Positions 8,911-18,051 of a stretch of 64,000 bases of DNA are shown piece after piece. Position 1 is the first letter of the stretch, and the number at the start of each line of letters is the position of its first letter. The notes under the pieces were generated by a model. The model ran no database searches, was not told where the DNA came from, and saw only the letters and a list, made by a program, of their open reading frames with translations. The translations under genes were made by a program, and so were the position numbers. The DNA is from Paenibacillus xylanexedens (lineage in GTDB: Bacteria > Bacillota > Bacilli > Paenibacillales > Paenibacillaceae): contig NZ_VEBF01000002.1 in NCBI RefSeq assembly GCF_007676705.1, forward strand, positions 124,001 to 188,000, given 5' to 3'.

Positions 8911-9579
8911 TTGAATACCCACTACTACTTCAGTTGGTTTAATCATTTTTTTCCAGAGAAGCTGGTCCAATGTTTGGATGAGGATATTAAAGACAGAAAA
9001 TCACTGGTACTGATTAGCGCTAATCCGTCTATTGATCAAGATGAGCAAGTTAACGTTGCTGATACTTCTGAATGGACATGGTTGAATCAGGCTAACATTG
9101 TTTTTGATGAATATCATTTCATTGATTACCGCATGCAGAAGGAAGATGCCCAGCGATTCATTCAAAACGCTTCAGTCATTTTTCTATGCGGCGGCTATCC
9201 GGTTTTGCAGAAAGACTTTTTAATGGATTATGAATTATCGGATGTGATTAAGAACAGCAATGCCGTTATACTGGGTGCTAGTGCTGGCTCGTTAAACATG
9301 GCTGCCCAATGGTTAAGCTTGAACGATACTGGCAATGAAGTTGAAACAACTACGATTTATGATGGTATTGGCTTTGATCAATTTGCCTATGAATCTCACT
9401 CTCAACGTGACTACGCTACGTTTGTTCAAGGCTACCTGTTCCTTTTGTCTGAAGAGATTGATGTGTATGCGGCAGAACAGGAAAGCGCTATACGTGTAAA
9501 GGACGGCAAAATAGAAATATTGGGCCCTGTATATTTAATTTCCCACTCAAAGATTCAGAAATTGGTTGAGACGCTCTAA
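8911..9579 (+). CDS. Peptidase S51-family (dipeptidase E/cyanophycinase-like) protein
   Basis: A 222-residue cytoplasmic protein with the class I glutamine-amidotransferase-like fold of peptidase family S51. GASAGSLNMAA provides the nucleophile serine in the GxSAG elbow, and FLCGGYP earlier in the chain is the oxyanion-side loop (cyanophycinases and PepE have GGG or GGN here). Family members cleave aspartyl dipeptides or cyanophycin; the exact activity here is not certain. TTG 8911 is chosen because ATGGAGGTAATTAAG is well spaced. It stands alone between repeats. Confidence 0.78.
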   Translation: MNTHYYFSWFNHFFPEKLVQCLDEDIKDRKSLVLISANPSIDQDEQVNVADTSEWTWLNQANIVFDEYHFIDYRMQKEDAQRFIQNASVIFLCGGYPVLQKDFLMDYELSDVIKNSNAVILGASAGSLNMAAQWLSLNDTGNEVETTTIYDGIGFDQFAYESHSQRDYATFVQGYLFLLSEEIDVYAAEQESAIRVKDGKIEILGPVYLISHSKIQKLVETL

Positions 9580-9582
9580 TTA

Positions 9583-9626
9583 AGGTGATCAGCTACTTTG
9601 TTCAACTAACGGGCAGGTTAGCGTAG
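9583..9626. repeat. Family B repeat, right half
   Basis: GTGATCAGCTACTTTG followed by TTCAACTAACGGGCAGGTTA; the left hairpin is missing. It starts four bases after the S51 gene. Confidence 0.6.
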
Positions 9627-9722
9627 CCGTACAATAAAAAATTAGCATTATGGGAGAAGGAGTAGCAGTATATTTCTGGAATATATTATTATTGGGAATT
9701 ACTGAGATGGGATGTATATAAG

Positions 9723-10262
9723 ATGGACAAGCATTACGAAAACCTTCTGTTAGCTTTTGAAGAAGCAGAAAAGGCTAGAGATGAAGGTACTTTTCCTATC
9801 GGTGCAATTATTGTTGATGCAGATGGCTCAGTTGTAAGCCGAGGTAGGAACAGAGTTTTTTCAAGCTGTAATTCTACAGCTCACGCCGAAGTGGACGCTA
9901 TAAGAAAAGCCGGAAATGTGATACTTCATCTTGAGAGCAAGAAATTTATTCCTAAGAACGAACTGACCTTATATACTACCTGTGAGCCTTGTCCCATGTG
10001 CACAGGTACAATCGTGTTGTCTTTGATTAAAAAAGTGGTTTGGGCTGCAAATGATAAGGATATAGGTGCATTTAAAAAATTCCAGGAATTAAATAGCGAA
10101 TTACCTATTTATAATGATCTGTTCCACGACATCGAGTTTGTTGCAGCCCCTTACAGAGATTTAGAATTGAGACAAAGAAAAATGTTAGCAGATTGGAACA
10201 ACAGCCGTGGGTATACCGATAATCATTGGAATGATGAATTAGTAAATGAAACTGTTCAATAA
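9723..10262 (+). CDS. Nucleoside/tRNA deaminase (CDA-fold, zinc-dependent)
   Basis: A 179-residue cytidine-deaminase-fold protein. HAEVDAIRKA gives the zinc-binding histidine and catalytic glutamate, and PCPMCTGTI gives the two zinc cysteines. Order and spacing match the TadA/guanine deaminase branch, which deaminates adenosine in tRNA or free bases such as guanine. Length and the tail (NNSRGYTDNHWNDE) favour a free-base or nucleoside deaminase over TadA, but this is inference. ATG 9723 lacks a strong ribosome binding site. Its neighbour across a repeat is the PucR regulator, so a link to nitrogen salvage is possible but unproven. Confidence 0.78.
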   Translation: MDKHYENLLLAFEEAEKARDEGTFPIGAIIVDADGSVVSRGRNRVFSSCNSTAHAEVDAIRKAGNVILHLESKKFIPKNELTLYTTCEPCPMCTGTIVLSLIKKVVWAANDKDIGAFKKFQELNSELPIYNDLFHDIEFVAAPYRDLELRQRKMLADWNNSRGYTDNHWNDELVNETVQ

Positions 10263-10285
10263 TAAATGAAACTTTGCACCTGATG

Positions 10286-10373
10286 TATTAAGCTGATGGG
10301 AAACGATAGCTCAACAAAACCAACAAAGCAGCTGACCAACGTGATCAGCTGCTTTTGTTAAACTAACGGGCAA
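10286..10373. repeat. Family B repeat, full length
   Basis: AGCTGATGGGAAACGATAGCT, AAGCAGCTGACC...GATCAGCTGCTT and AACTAACGGGCA. It separates the deaminase from the convergent regulator and can terminate both. Confidence 0.8.
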
Positions 10374-10410
10374 CCAGGAATCGAGGCTTTCTAGGCCCCC
10401 TAGTCCTTTC

Positions 10411-12015
10411 TCAAATTGGTCTCTCGGGTGACATCAAATGCCTAAACATAAGTCCCATCTTTAAGAGCAGCAGATGATCGGTATTCTTCAAATCCAGATT
10501 CAGCAGCCCTGAAATTTTCTCCAGCCTGTACAGCACCGTGTTGCGATGGATAAATAGCTCGCGTGCGGTCTCATTCACTTGGCCGTTGTGGGCGAAATAC
10601 GCTTCAAGCGTGTGCATCATCTCGCTGGCGTATTCCTCGTCCTTATCCAGCAGTGGACGGAATAAATAAGAGCAATACCTGACCATAACCTCCTGTGGAA
10701 TATGCTTGAAGAGATAAATAAACTCCAGGTCAGCAAACATGACAACCGGTTCGCTTAAACCAAGCTCCGTACTGATTCTCTCAGCCTCTCCGCACTCCCG
10801 GAAGCCGTCGATGAACTCCTCCATGCCCGTTCTCACTTTACTGATATAACATGTCCTTGCTCCTGCTCCGTGGTCCCATGAATGCATCAAATCTGCATAC
10901 AAACGTGCCGAATTCTCATACTTCCTTCGATCCTTGGCCTCTTCATCTGGAAGAGGTAAGAGTGAATATATGCGGTTCATCACATAAAAATGATGGGATT
11001 CCAAGAAGGTCATTTTGGGATGGTCCTGAAGCTTATTCTGAATCTCCCTCAGTTTGCGTCGCTGGCTCTCGTGGTCCCATGCATCAGCTCTTGTGGAAGA
11101 TACCATGCATACGTAGGGAGTGCTCCAAAATGTGCTTCCCAACGCTTCCGCAAATTCGAGCACCGTTTTCAGAGAAGCGTTCCCCTTTAGGTAACGTTCC
11201 ATGGCTGTGCCAAGACGACTACCTGCCGCAGTAGCCTCCTGATTCTGGATGACCTCCAGATGATAGGAAAGAATAACGGCAGCTTGGTGAAAAATGCCCT
11301 CCATTTCATGTGCTTCCAGCAGATTTTCAGTTTGTATCAGCAAGTAACCGTATGACTTTCCGTTTTTCAGCAGGGGGACCCGATACAACAGATTGTTGGC
11401 CGACTTATAAAACCGATTGTCCAGATTCCAGGGCCAGTCGCTTAACAGCTCCATTTCGGAACAGCGTGTCATGTTATACAAGGTCTGTCCCTCAGAGGTA
11501 ACGATGGCTAAAGGAACCCCTAAAATGCTTGTGATACTTTGAAAATAATTGGTGTACTCATCCGCCTGCATCGCAAAATCAACAAGCTTCTTCTGCGTTT
11601 CAAGCAATTCATTCAGCCGGCGGGTATCGCGTTGGAACTCGGATTGGTAGAGAGCGGTGATCTGCTCGGAGAAGGTGAATTCAAAAGGCAGCTCAATTAG
11701 GGGCAAGCCCAGCCGATCGGCTTCCAGCAGGGCTATCTCTGGTATTTCCGCCCAGTATCGACCAAGCTTGATGCCCAGCCCGGAGGCCCCACGTTCATTC
11801 AGCTTTTGCAGCAAATTAACAAATTCCTCGGGTGAATCCCTAATCGCATAAGCTGTAGTCAACAATAGTTCCCCTTCTTTCATCCAGTTGATCACATCCG
11901 GCGCATCCATCAAGTTGATGGAGCTAATCGTTCGAGAAATTCCTTGTTTACCGGCTGCCAACTTCCCTTCCGATAACGGGTACACCGCCAACGCATCTTC
12001 TATAGTTAAATGCAT
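10411..12015 (-). CDS. PucR-family transcriptional regulator
   Basis: A 534-residue cytoplasmic regulator. The N-terminal domain (MHLTIEDALAVYPLSEGKLA, then SSINLMDAPDVINWMKEGEL) is the PucR ligand-sensing domain of purine-catabolism activators. The middle is GGDEF-like/GAF-like and lacks obvious motifs. The C-terminus carries the PucR helix-turn-helix (NGQVNETARELFIHRNTVLY). The start is ATG 12015, with AGGAGG ten bases upstream on the reverse strand, rather than 12066. It is transcribed away from the thirteen-gene catabolic cluster across a 270-bp gap and is the obvious candidate activator, responding to the pathway substrate or an intermediate. Higher G+C matches the cluster. Confidence 0.88.
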   Translation of the reverse strand: MHLTIEDALAVYPLSEGKLAAGKQGISRTISSINLMDAPDVINWMKEGELLLTTAYAIRDSPEEFVNLLQKLNERGASGLGIKLGRYWAEIPEIALLEADRLGLPLIELPFEFTFSEQITALYQSEFQRDTRRLNELLETQKKLVDFAMQADEYTNYFQSITSILGVPLAIVTSEGQTLYNMTRCSEMELLSDWPWNLDNRFYKSANNLLYRVPLLKNGKSYGYLLIQTENLLEAHEMEGIFHQAAVILSYHLEVIQNQEATAAGSRLGTAMERYLKGNASLKTVLEFAEALGSTFWSTPYVCMVSSTRADAWDHESQRRKLREIQNKLQDHPKMTFLESHHFYVMNRIYSLLPLPDEEAKDRRKYENSARLYADLMHSWDHGAGARTCYISKVRTGMEEFIDGFRECGEAERISTELGLSEPVVMFADLEFIYLFKHIPQEVMVRYCSYLFRPLLDKDEEYASEMMHTLEAYFAHNGQVNETARELFIHRNTVLYRLEKISGLLNLDLKNTDHLLLLKMGLMFRHLMSPERPI

Positions 12016-12287
12016 GTCAATCCATCCTCCTAAACGATACATATCTGAATCAGGTACCGGACACAACGTAACTTTTTAAGCAATTATATAGGTTCTTGTC
12101 GAATTTCTGCAATCATTTTTGTGATGTATATGTTATATAAGTTGACTCTATATATGAGTTTTACTGTTTTTGAACCAATGTAAAGCGTATACCGTTAGAT
12201 AAAAAAACAAAATCGTGTGAGGAATATTTACACGCTTATTTTTTGGCTTTATGATAGGACCAACTTCAAAGAGAAGAGGGGATTCAG

Positions 12288-13085
12288 ATGCAGCTTACCC
12301 AAAATCAACAGACAGCGGCCCAAAAGGACAGCCGTTCCATGCTTGTAATCGATGATGTCGGCAAAATCTACCCCAATGGCACTGTAGCTGTGCAGCATGC
12401 GAATCTGCATGTGGGGGAAGGGGAATTTCTGTGTTTTGTCGGCCCTTCCGGTTGCGGGAAATCTACCATCTTTAATATGATTGCCGGTTTGACGGAACCG
12501 ACCTCCGGTCACCTGACAGTGCTGGGTACCACGCCAAAGGAAGCACGTAAACAGAATGAGATTGCCTTTGTATTTCAGGAGCATACCCTGCTACCATGGG
12601 CCAAGCTAATTGATAATGTCACCATGCCTCTTACTTTGCGTGGCGTATCTAGGAAGGAGCGTGTTACCGAAGGGGAGCGGGTTCTTGAGCTGGTAGGCCT
12701 GAAGGATTATATGAAGGTGCTGCCCCGTGAGTTGTCAGGCGGAATGAAGATGAGGGTATCTATTGCACGAGCGTTGATATCCCGTCCAAAGTTGCTGTTA
12801 ATGGACGAACCGTTTGGCGCCCTTGATGAAATTACAAGGCAGACGCTACAGAATGAACTGCTAAATATTTGGGAACAGGACAAAAAGATGTCGGTTCTGT
12901 TCATTACGCATAACGTGTTTGAAAGTGTGTTCCTATCGACGAAAGTCGTGGTGATGACGCCTCGTCCCGGTAAAATTTCGGATTTCATCGATATTCCTTT
13001 TGCTTATCCGAGGGATGATGAATTCCGGACCCAGCCTGAATTCGGTGAATATGTGCGTAGCGTGTCCAATGTACTGAAACATTGA
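12288..13085 (+). CDS. ABC transporter ATP-binding protein (nitrate/sulfonate/pyrimidine type)
   Basis: The 265-residue ATPase that powers the importer encoded with the next two genes. Walker A is GPSGCGKST near residue 55, the signature is LSGGMKMRVSIARAL, and Walker B is LLLMDEPFGALDE, followed by the H-loop LFITHNVFES. The sequence is closest in style to the TauB/SsuB/ThiZ group, which works with NMT1/THI5-type binding proteins. ATG 12288 follows GAAGAGGGGATTCAG. It is the first gene of the cluster; the next start lies about 30 bases after its stop. Confidence 0.92.
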   Translation: MQLTQNQQTAAQKDSRSMLVIDDVGKIYPNGTVAVQHANLHVGEGEFLCFVGPSGCGKSTIFNMIAGLTEPTSGHLTVLGTTPKEARKQNEIAFVFQEHTLLPWAKLIDNVTMPLTLRGVSRKERVTEGERVLELVGLKDYMKVLPRELSGGMKMRVSIARALISRPKLLLMDEPFGALDEITRQTLQNELLNIWEQDKKMSVLFITHNVFESVFLSTKVVVMTPRPGKISDFIDIPFAYPRDDEFRTQPEFGEYVRSVSNVLKH

Positions 13086-13115
13086 TAGCCAGAAATGAGA
13101 GGAGAGGGAAGCAAC

Positions 13116-13994
13116 ATGGAAGAGATGGTAGCTAATCCAGCCGTTGAAACGACAGCAGGTATCCGAACTTCTAGAAAGGGAAATGTCCGCAGTCACTATC
13201 CGGCAGGAGAAAATCAAGTCATGGGCCTGTTGAAGAAAATACTGCCGCCAATAGTCGTGTTTGTCCTGTTTATCGGCGGATGGGAACTGATCGTGCGAAT
13301 GCTCGGAATGCCTCCGTATATCTTGCCCAAGCCATCCGATATTGCCACAGCCGCTGCTGAGAACTTCACGAATCTGATTACGTCGGTAAGCACAACCATT
13401 GTAGAGGCGTTGATCGGTTTTACGATCAGTGTAGTGCTCGGTATTTCATTGGCCATTTTGCTGGCCCTGTCCAAAACAGTGGAAAAAAGTGTATATCCAT
13501 ATGCTATTATCTTGCAAACTATACCGGTCGTTGCGGTAGCGCCAATCATTGTGATCTGGTTCGGAGCGGGAATAAATGCCATTGTGATCATCTCATTCTT
13601 AATTAGCTTTTTCCCGATTTTATCGAATACGCTGATCGGATTGAACTCAACGGATCAGAACATGAAGAATTTATTCTATTTGTATAATGCAAGCAAGCTG
13701 CAAACCATTTGGAGGCTGAGATTTCCGGCGGCACTCCCGTACATTATGGCAGGGCTAAAAATTTCATGTTCCAGTTCGGTTGTCGGAGCGATCGTGGGTG
13801 AATACATTGCAGGCATTGGTGGCGGACAAGGCGGACTCGGTTACGGGATTACCGTTGCGGCAACCCGCCTGCAAACTCCTTATCTGTTCGCCTGCGGTTT
13901 AGCGGCATCCGCCCTAGGAATCGCATTTTTCCTGATCATCAACATGGTGTCGAACAAACTTTTGAAGTCCTGGCATGAATCAGCAATGAAATGA
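13116..13994 (+). CDS. ABC transporter permease (nitrate/sulfonate/pyrimidine type)
   Basis: An integral membrane permease of about 292 residues with six hydrophobic segments after a polar N-terminus of some 40 residues. The cytoplasmic coupling loop is seen at LQTIWRLRFPAALPYIMAGL, matching the EAA motif of binding-protein-dependent permeases (TauC/SsuC group). ATG 13116 is used because GAGGAGAGGGAAGCAAC precedes it. The upstream ATG at 13095 would place the ribosome binding site inside the gene. The downstream binding protein begins 26 bases after its stop. Confidence 0.9.
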   Translation: MEEMVANPAVETTAGIRTSRKGNVRSHYPAGENQVMGLLKKILPPIVVFVLFIGGWELIVRMLGMPPYILPKPSDIATAAAENFTNLITSVSTTIVEALIGFTISVVLGISLAILLALSKTVEKSVYPYAIILQTIPVVAVAPIIVIWFGAGINAIVIISFLISFFPILSNTLIGLNSTDQNMKNLFYLYNASKLQTIWRLRFPAALPYIMAGLKISCSSSVVGAIVGEYIAGIGGGQGGLGYGITVAATRLQTPYLFACGLAASALGIAFFLIINMVSNKLLKSWHESAMK

Positions 13995-14020
13995 TACCAG
14001 AACCGGGGGAGAGATCCAAC

Positions 14021-15049
14021 ATGTCCAAACATCATATGAACTTTCGTTACAAGAAATGGCTGCTGTCGGCTACTTCTTTGATCATGCTGCTTCTGAGCGC
14101 ATGCTCCAATTCCTCCGCTCTAGAATCCTCCGCCCCCGCGATAGGGGAAGCCGGTACAGATTTGAAGCAGGTGAAACTAATCGAGGGCTGGTACGCCAAA
14201 GGGGAAGATGGAGGCTATTTTGCGGCATTGCAGCAGAACTATTATAAGGACAAAGGGATCGACATGACGATTCAGCCGGGAGGGCCCGAGGTGTCAACCA
14301 TGCAGCTTGTCGCTGCAGGCAAAGCTGAATTCGGCATATCTTATGCGGATGAAATTTTAAAGGCGCGGGAACAAGGAATCCCTGTTGTAGGTATCCTTGC
14401 CGGCTTTCAAAGCACACCGCAGGTTCTTATGTACCACAAGGGGGAGAACATTCAGGATTTCACAGACCTGAACGGCAAAACTGTATATATCGGTACAGCC
14501 GTGCCTTACTGGGAATATATCAAGAGCCAATACAAGCTGACAGATGTAAAAGAAATGAAGTATAACGGCCAGCTTGTCAATTTTATCAATGATCCCACTT
14601 CGCTCAATCAGGGTTACATCACGAATGAGCCTTACGCGCTTTCTCAGCAGGGGGTTGAGGTAGACTATCTGAAAATCGCCGATTCCGGTTATGCGAACTA
14701 TGCAGACGTTCTTTTTACAACTGAAGATTACCTCAAAGAGCACCCTGATGTCGTTAAAGCTGTGGTGCAGGCAAGTCAGAAAGGCTGGAGCTATTATCTA
14801 GACAACTATGAAAAGGTAAACCCGTTTATTCAAACCTACAATCCCGATATGACGGTAGAAGCAATGAATTACGAGGCAGTGCAGGAAAAACCATTTATTC
14901 TTAACAAGGATTCCGAGGCAAATGGTATTGGTTACATGACAAAGGAACGCTGGAGCACCCTGCAGGATCAGATGATCAAAGGCGGAGGATTAACGAAAGC
15001 ACTAGATGTTACCCAGGCGTTTACAACCGAGTATCTGATGAAGCCATAA
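14021..15049 (+). CDS. NMT1/THI5-type substrate-binding lipoprotein 1
   Basis: A 342-residue exported solute-binding protein. The signal peptide runs to LLLSACSNSS, a lipobox whose cysteine becomes the lipid anchor. The mature part begins GWYAKGEDGGYFAAL and contains GIDMTIQPGGPEVSTMQLVA, the ligand-cleft pattern of NMT1/THI5-like proteins that bind pyrimidines, riboflavin or sulfonates. ATG 14021 follows GGGGGAGAGATCCAAC. It is about one third to one half identical by eye to the second binding protein at 18950, so two receptors seem to feed one ABC transporter. Confidence 0.88.
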   Translation: MSKHHMNFRYKKWLLSATSLIMLLLSACSNSSALESSAPAIGEAGTDLKQVKLIEGWYAKGEDGGYFAALQQNYYKDKGIDMTIQPGGPEVSTMQLVAAGKAEFGISYADEILKAREQGIPVVGILAGFQSTPQVLMYHKGENIQDFTDLNGKTVYIGTAVPYWEYIKSQYKLTDVKEMKYNGQLVNFINDPTSLNQGYITNEPYALSQQGVEVDYLKIADSGYANYADVLFTTEDYLKEHPDVVKAVVQASQKGWSYYLDNYEKVNPFIQTYNPDMTVEAMNYEAVQEKPFILNKDSEANGIGYMTKERWSTLQDQMIKGGGLTKALDVTQAFTTEYLMKP

Positions 15050-15111
15050 ACCTGGACCAAAAGTATTTGATGCCTCAAATCAGAAATTTCAGAAAAATGA
15101 GGGGACTTTAT

Positions 15112-15924
15112 ATGTTCAAACTTGGAAATCGAAAGAGCTATTGGCAAGTGTCCGAAACGCTGGTGGATCTAAGGCGAACGCAAAAGTACGGCAAGTCAGT
15201 AACCCTCCCTGCACAGCCGCAGGAAGTCATATTTGATCTCGAGCATACGGCAGCTATTGTCATCGATATGCAGAATGATTTCTGTACACCGGGTGGATGG
15301 CTGGATTCCATTGGGGTCGATACCTCGCCGCTCCTAAACCCGGTCAGCCGGCTGAACCGACTGATGCCCGAGCTGCGCAAAGCGGGAGTGCCTGTAATAT
15401 GGGTGAACTGGGGCAACCGGGAAGACCGAATGAACGTGCCGCCATCCGTACTCCATGTGTACAATTTGGATGGACGGGGCAACGGCATCGGGGACCCGCT
15501 GCCGGGGAACGGCTCCAAGGTGCTGGAGAAAGGCAGTTGGGGAACGGCAATTGTCGATGGCTTGGATTCATCCCCCGATGATATCTATGTGGATAAATAC
15601 CGCATGAGTGGGTTTTGGGATACACCACTGGACAGTATCCTGCGTAACCTCAATATTCAAACGGTGTTGTTTGCCGGGGTAAATCTCGATCAGTGTGTCA
15701 TGCATACCCTGCAGGACGCAGCTTGTCTCGGATATGACGGCATACTTCTGGAGGATTGCTCGGCAACAAGCTCCCCAGATTTCTGCAAAGAAGCGACATT
15801 GTACAATATCAAGCAATGTTATGGCTTCGTTACGGATTCCACCTGGTTGGTAGAAGAGCTGAACGGGGCAGCGACCCCTATAGAGAGAAACACATCGGAA
15901 GAGCTGGCATCGCTAGAAGGCTGA
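15112..15924 (+). CDS. Isochorismatase-family cysteine hydrolase (biuret/ureidoacrylate-type)
   Basis: A 270-residue cytoplasmic hydrolase. The triad of the family is present: aspartate 52 in VIDMQNDF, lysine 162 in VDKYRMSGF and cysteine 195 in NLDQCVMHT. Members with an N-terminal extension of about 40 residues, like this one, include biuret hydrolase, N-carbamoylsarcosine amidohydrolase and RutB, all of which split carbamoyl amides. This suits a pathway ending in ammonia release. ATG 15112 has GAGGGGACTTTAT upstream; the earlier ATG at 15067 lacks this. It lies between the transporter and the amidase. Confidence 0.85.
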   Translation: MFKLGNRKSYWQVSETLVDLRRTQKYGKSVTLPAQPQEVIFDLEHTAAIVIDMQNDFCTPGGWLDSIGVDTSPLLNPVSRLNRLMPELRKAGVPVIWVNWGNREDRMNVPPSVLHVYNLDGRGNGIGDPLPGNGSKVLEKGSWGTAIVDGLDSSPDDIYVDKYRMSGFWDTPLDSILRNLNIQTVLFAGVNLDQCVMHTLQDAACLGYDGILLEDCSATSSPDFCKEATLYNIKQCYGFVTDSTWLVEELNGAATPIERNTSEELASLEG

Positions 15925-15945
15925 GCGGAAGGATGGGATGACGCA

Positions 15946-17133
15946 ATGAAGGACCAATGGAACGCCATTGTCAACCAGATGGTAGTTGAACCGACAGGAC
16001 AGGGTAGGCTGAACGGACTCAGCTTTATGGTCAAGGATGTGTTTGCCGTACGTGACATTACAAATGGCGCGGGTAATCCATGTTGGCTCCAGACGCATGG
16101 GCCGGCGACGGAACACGCGGAAACGCTCAACCTGCTATTGCAGCAAGGAGCTCGAATAACGGGGATGACGCATACGGATGAGCTGATGTTCAGCTTGAAT
16201 GGTGAAAATGTTCATTATGGAACACCAGTGAATCCAAGGGCACCCGATCGTATCCCTGGCGGTTCATCTAGCGGATCGGCGGTTGCTGTCGCCGCTGGGC
16301 TTGCTGACTTTTCCCTTGGAACGGATACGGGAGGATCGGTACGTGTGCCATCTTCGTACTGTGGAATTTATGGAATGCGTCCATCGCATGGCATTGTCTC
16401 CGAGAAAGGCGTTATCCCACTCGCTCCCAGCTTCGACACCGTTGGCTGGATGGCACGCGATCTCGAGACGCTGTGCCGGGTAGGTGAAGTGCTTTTACCG
16501 CAGACAGACTCGGGTACAGGCTTTAGCCGGGTGCTCATCGGTGAGGATGCGTGGGAGCTGGCTGACACTGAGAGCAAAGAGGCGCTTACCCCTTACCTGA
16601 AGTTGCTGAGCGGCCTGGCTGCGAGCCATGAAACTATTCGCATCGCCCCGCAGGGTCTGCCTGAATGGATGACCATGTTCAGGACGATCCAGGGCTATGA
16701 AATATGGCAGGAGCACAGGGCGTGGATTGAACGTGAGCAGCCGACCTTCGGACCAGATACAGCCGGGCGATTCTCCTGGGCAAGCACCGTTGAACGTGCC
16801 GATCATGAGAAGGCAACCAAACGCCGAATTGAGGTATGCAAGCACATGGCTGACCTGCTCAGAACAGATACGGTGCTTGTGATTCCGACGACGACTGGAG
16901 CGGCCCCGAAGCTGGGATTGGGAGGGCCTTTAATTGAAGAACGAAGAGTAAAAACGATGCGATTAACCTGCATTGCCGGTTTGTCGGGTCTGCCGCAGCT
17001 TACGATCCCCGCTGCCGAGGTACTGGGCTGCCCGGTCGGTATTTCCCTTATCGCTGGCCAGGGACAGGATCAACGTCTGCTGGAATGGGCCACATCCCTT
17101 TTTCCAGCGGTAAATTCAGCAGTAAAAGGATAA
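15946..17133 (+). CDS. Amidase (amidase-signature family)
   Basis: A 395-residue cytoplasmic amidohydrolase with the Ser-cisSer-Lys triad: lysine 30 in FMVKDVF, cis-serine 107 in PGGSSSGSA and nucleophile serine 131 in TDTGGSVRVP. The short N-terminus before the lysine resembles the compact AMI1-type branch rather than GatA, and no GatC-like partner is present. Family members hydrolyse simple amides, carboxybiuret or allophanate. The 22-base gap after the isochorismatase gene, with GGAAGGATGGG as ribosome binding site, suggests joint translation. Confidence 0.87.
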   Translation: MKDQWNAIVNQMVVEPTGQGRLNGLSFMVKDVFAVRDITNGAGNPCWLQTHGPATEHAETLNLLLQQGARITGMTHTDELMFSLNGENVHYGTPVNPRAPDRIPGGSSSGSAVAVAAGLADFSLGTDTGGSVRVPSSYCGIYGMRPSHGIVSEKGVIPLAPSFDTVGWMARDLETLCRVGEVLLPQTDSGTGFSRVLIGEDAWELADTESKEALTPYLKLLSGLAASHETIRIAPQGLPEWMTMFRTIQGYEIWQEHRAWIEREQPTFGPDTAGRFSWASTVERADHEKATKRRIEVCKHMADLLRTDTVLVIPTTTGAAPKLGLGGPLIEERRVKTMRLTCIAGLSGLPQLTIPAAEVLGCPVGISLIAGQGQDQRLLEWATSLFPAVNSAVKG

Positions 17134-17199
17134 GAGCATCATTCGATAAATAAGGACATTAAGCTACGCGGAAAGAACATCAAAGCCACAGGAGAAAGG

Positions 17200-18051
17200 G
17201 TGTCAGTTATGTTTCAGCGATATGTAGGAACAGCATGGGAGGAGCGCTTTTTGCCCCGTCTGACCAGCAAACAGGTCAAAGAACTGCCGAAGGATAAGGC
17301 GCTGGTTATTCTGCCGGTCGGAGCTGTGGAGCAGCATGGACCCCATCTGCCTGTATATACGGACACTCTGATTGGGGAAGCGACATTAACACAAACGCTG
17401 GAGCGCGTGCGGGCAGATAAGGAAATTTGGCTACTGCCACCGGTCTCGTATGGTAAAAGCAATGAACATATAGGTCTTCCGGGCACCATTTCCTTATCTG
17501 CGAGCACACTGCATGCCATAATGCTGGACATTGCAGAAAGTCTGAAGGCCAGTGGTTTTCGCAAGTTGCTGTTGTTTAATACCCATGGCGGCAATGTAGA
17601 TTTGCTGAATACCGTATCACGAGAAATACGGATTAGAACGGGGATGATGGTTTTCTATCTCAGTCCCAGCAGTCTGAATGTGGCGGAGGATCTCCTGTCT
17701 TCCGAGGAGCTGGAATACGGTATTCATGGTGGCGATTATGAGACCTCTCTCGTGATGTCCATTAAACCGGACTGGGTGAAGAAGGAATTCCTCGTCAAAG
17801 AGCTTCCTGATATGTCCTCTTACCGCTTTCTTACATTAGAAGGGAAAATTCGCTTCGCCTGGAAGATGGCTGATATTTCCGCTACTGGCATTGCTGGTGA
17901 TGCTACGACGGCCACACCTGAGAAAGGCAGGATTATTCAGGATAGAATCTCAACGATTTTGTCGGAGGCGCTTGAGGAACTGTGTGATTTTGAAATCACC
18001 GATGTCCGCGGGTCTGAACCGGTTCAGCAGCCAGCAGGAAGCACCTCATGA
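17200..18051 (+). CDS. Creatininase-family protein
   Basis: A 283-residue protein of the creatinine amidohydrolase fold. Metal-binding motifs are clear: VGAVEQHGPHLPVYTDT, SNEHIGLPGTISLS and NTHGGNVDLL, followed by GIHGGDYETSLVM with the late glutamate. The family opens cyclic amides (creatinine) or removes formyl groups (FAPy deformylase) and includes MftE peptidase. In this cluster a ring-opening or deformylation role is plausible. GTG 17200 lies close behind AGGAGAAAGG; ATG 17209 is the alternative. Its last four bases overlap the next gene (ATGA). Confidence 0.87.
   Translation: MSVMFQRYVGTAWEERFLPRLTSKQVKELPKDKALVILPVGAVEQHGPHLPVYTDTLIGEATLTQTLERVRADKEIWLLPPVSYGKSNEHIGLPGTISLSASTLHAIMLDIAESLKASGFRKLLLFNTHGGNVDLLNTVSREIRIRTGMMVFYLSPSSLNVAEDLLSSEELEYGIHGGDYETSLVMSIKPDWVKKEFLVKELPDMSSYRFLTLEGKIRFAWKMADISATGIAGDATTATPEKGRIIQDRISTILSEALEELCDFEITDVRGSEPVQQPAGSTS

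Noticed and set aside
12067..12287. Sigma-54 promoter for the PucR cluster
   Set aside because: No TGGCAC-N5-TTGC pattern is present between the divergent genes; I could not define a convincing sigma-A promoter either.
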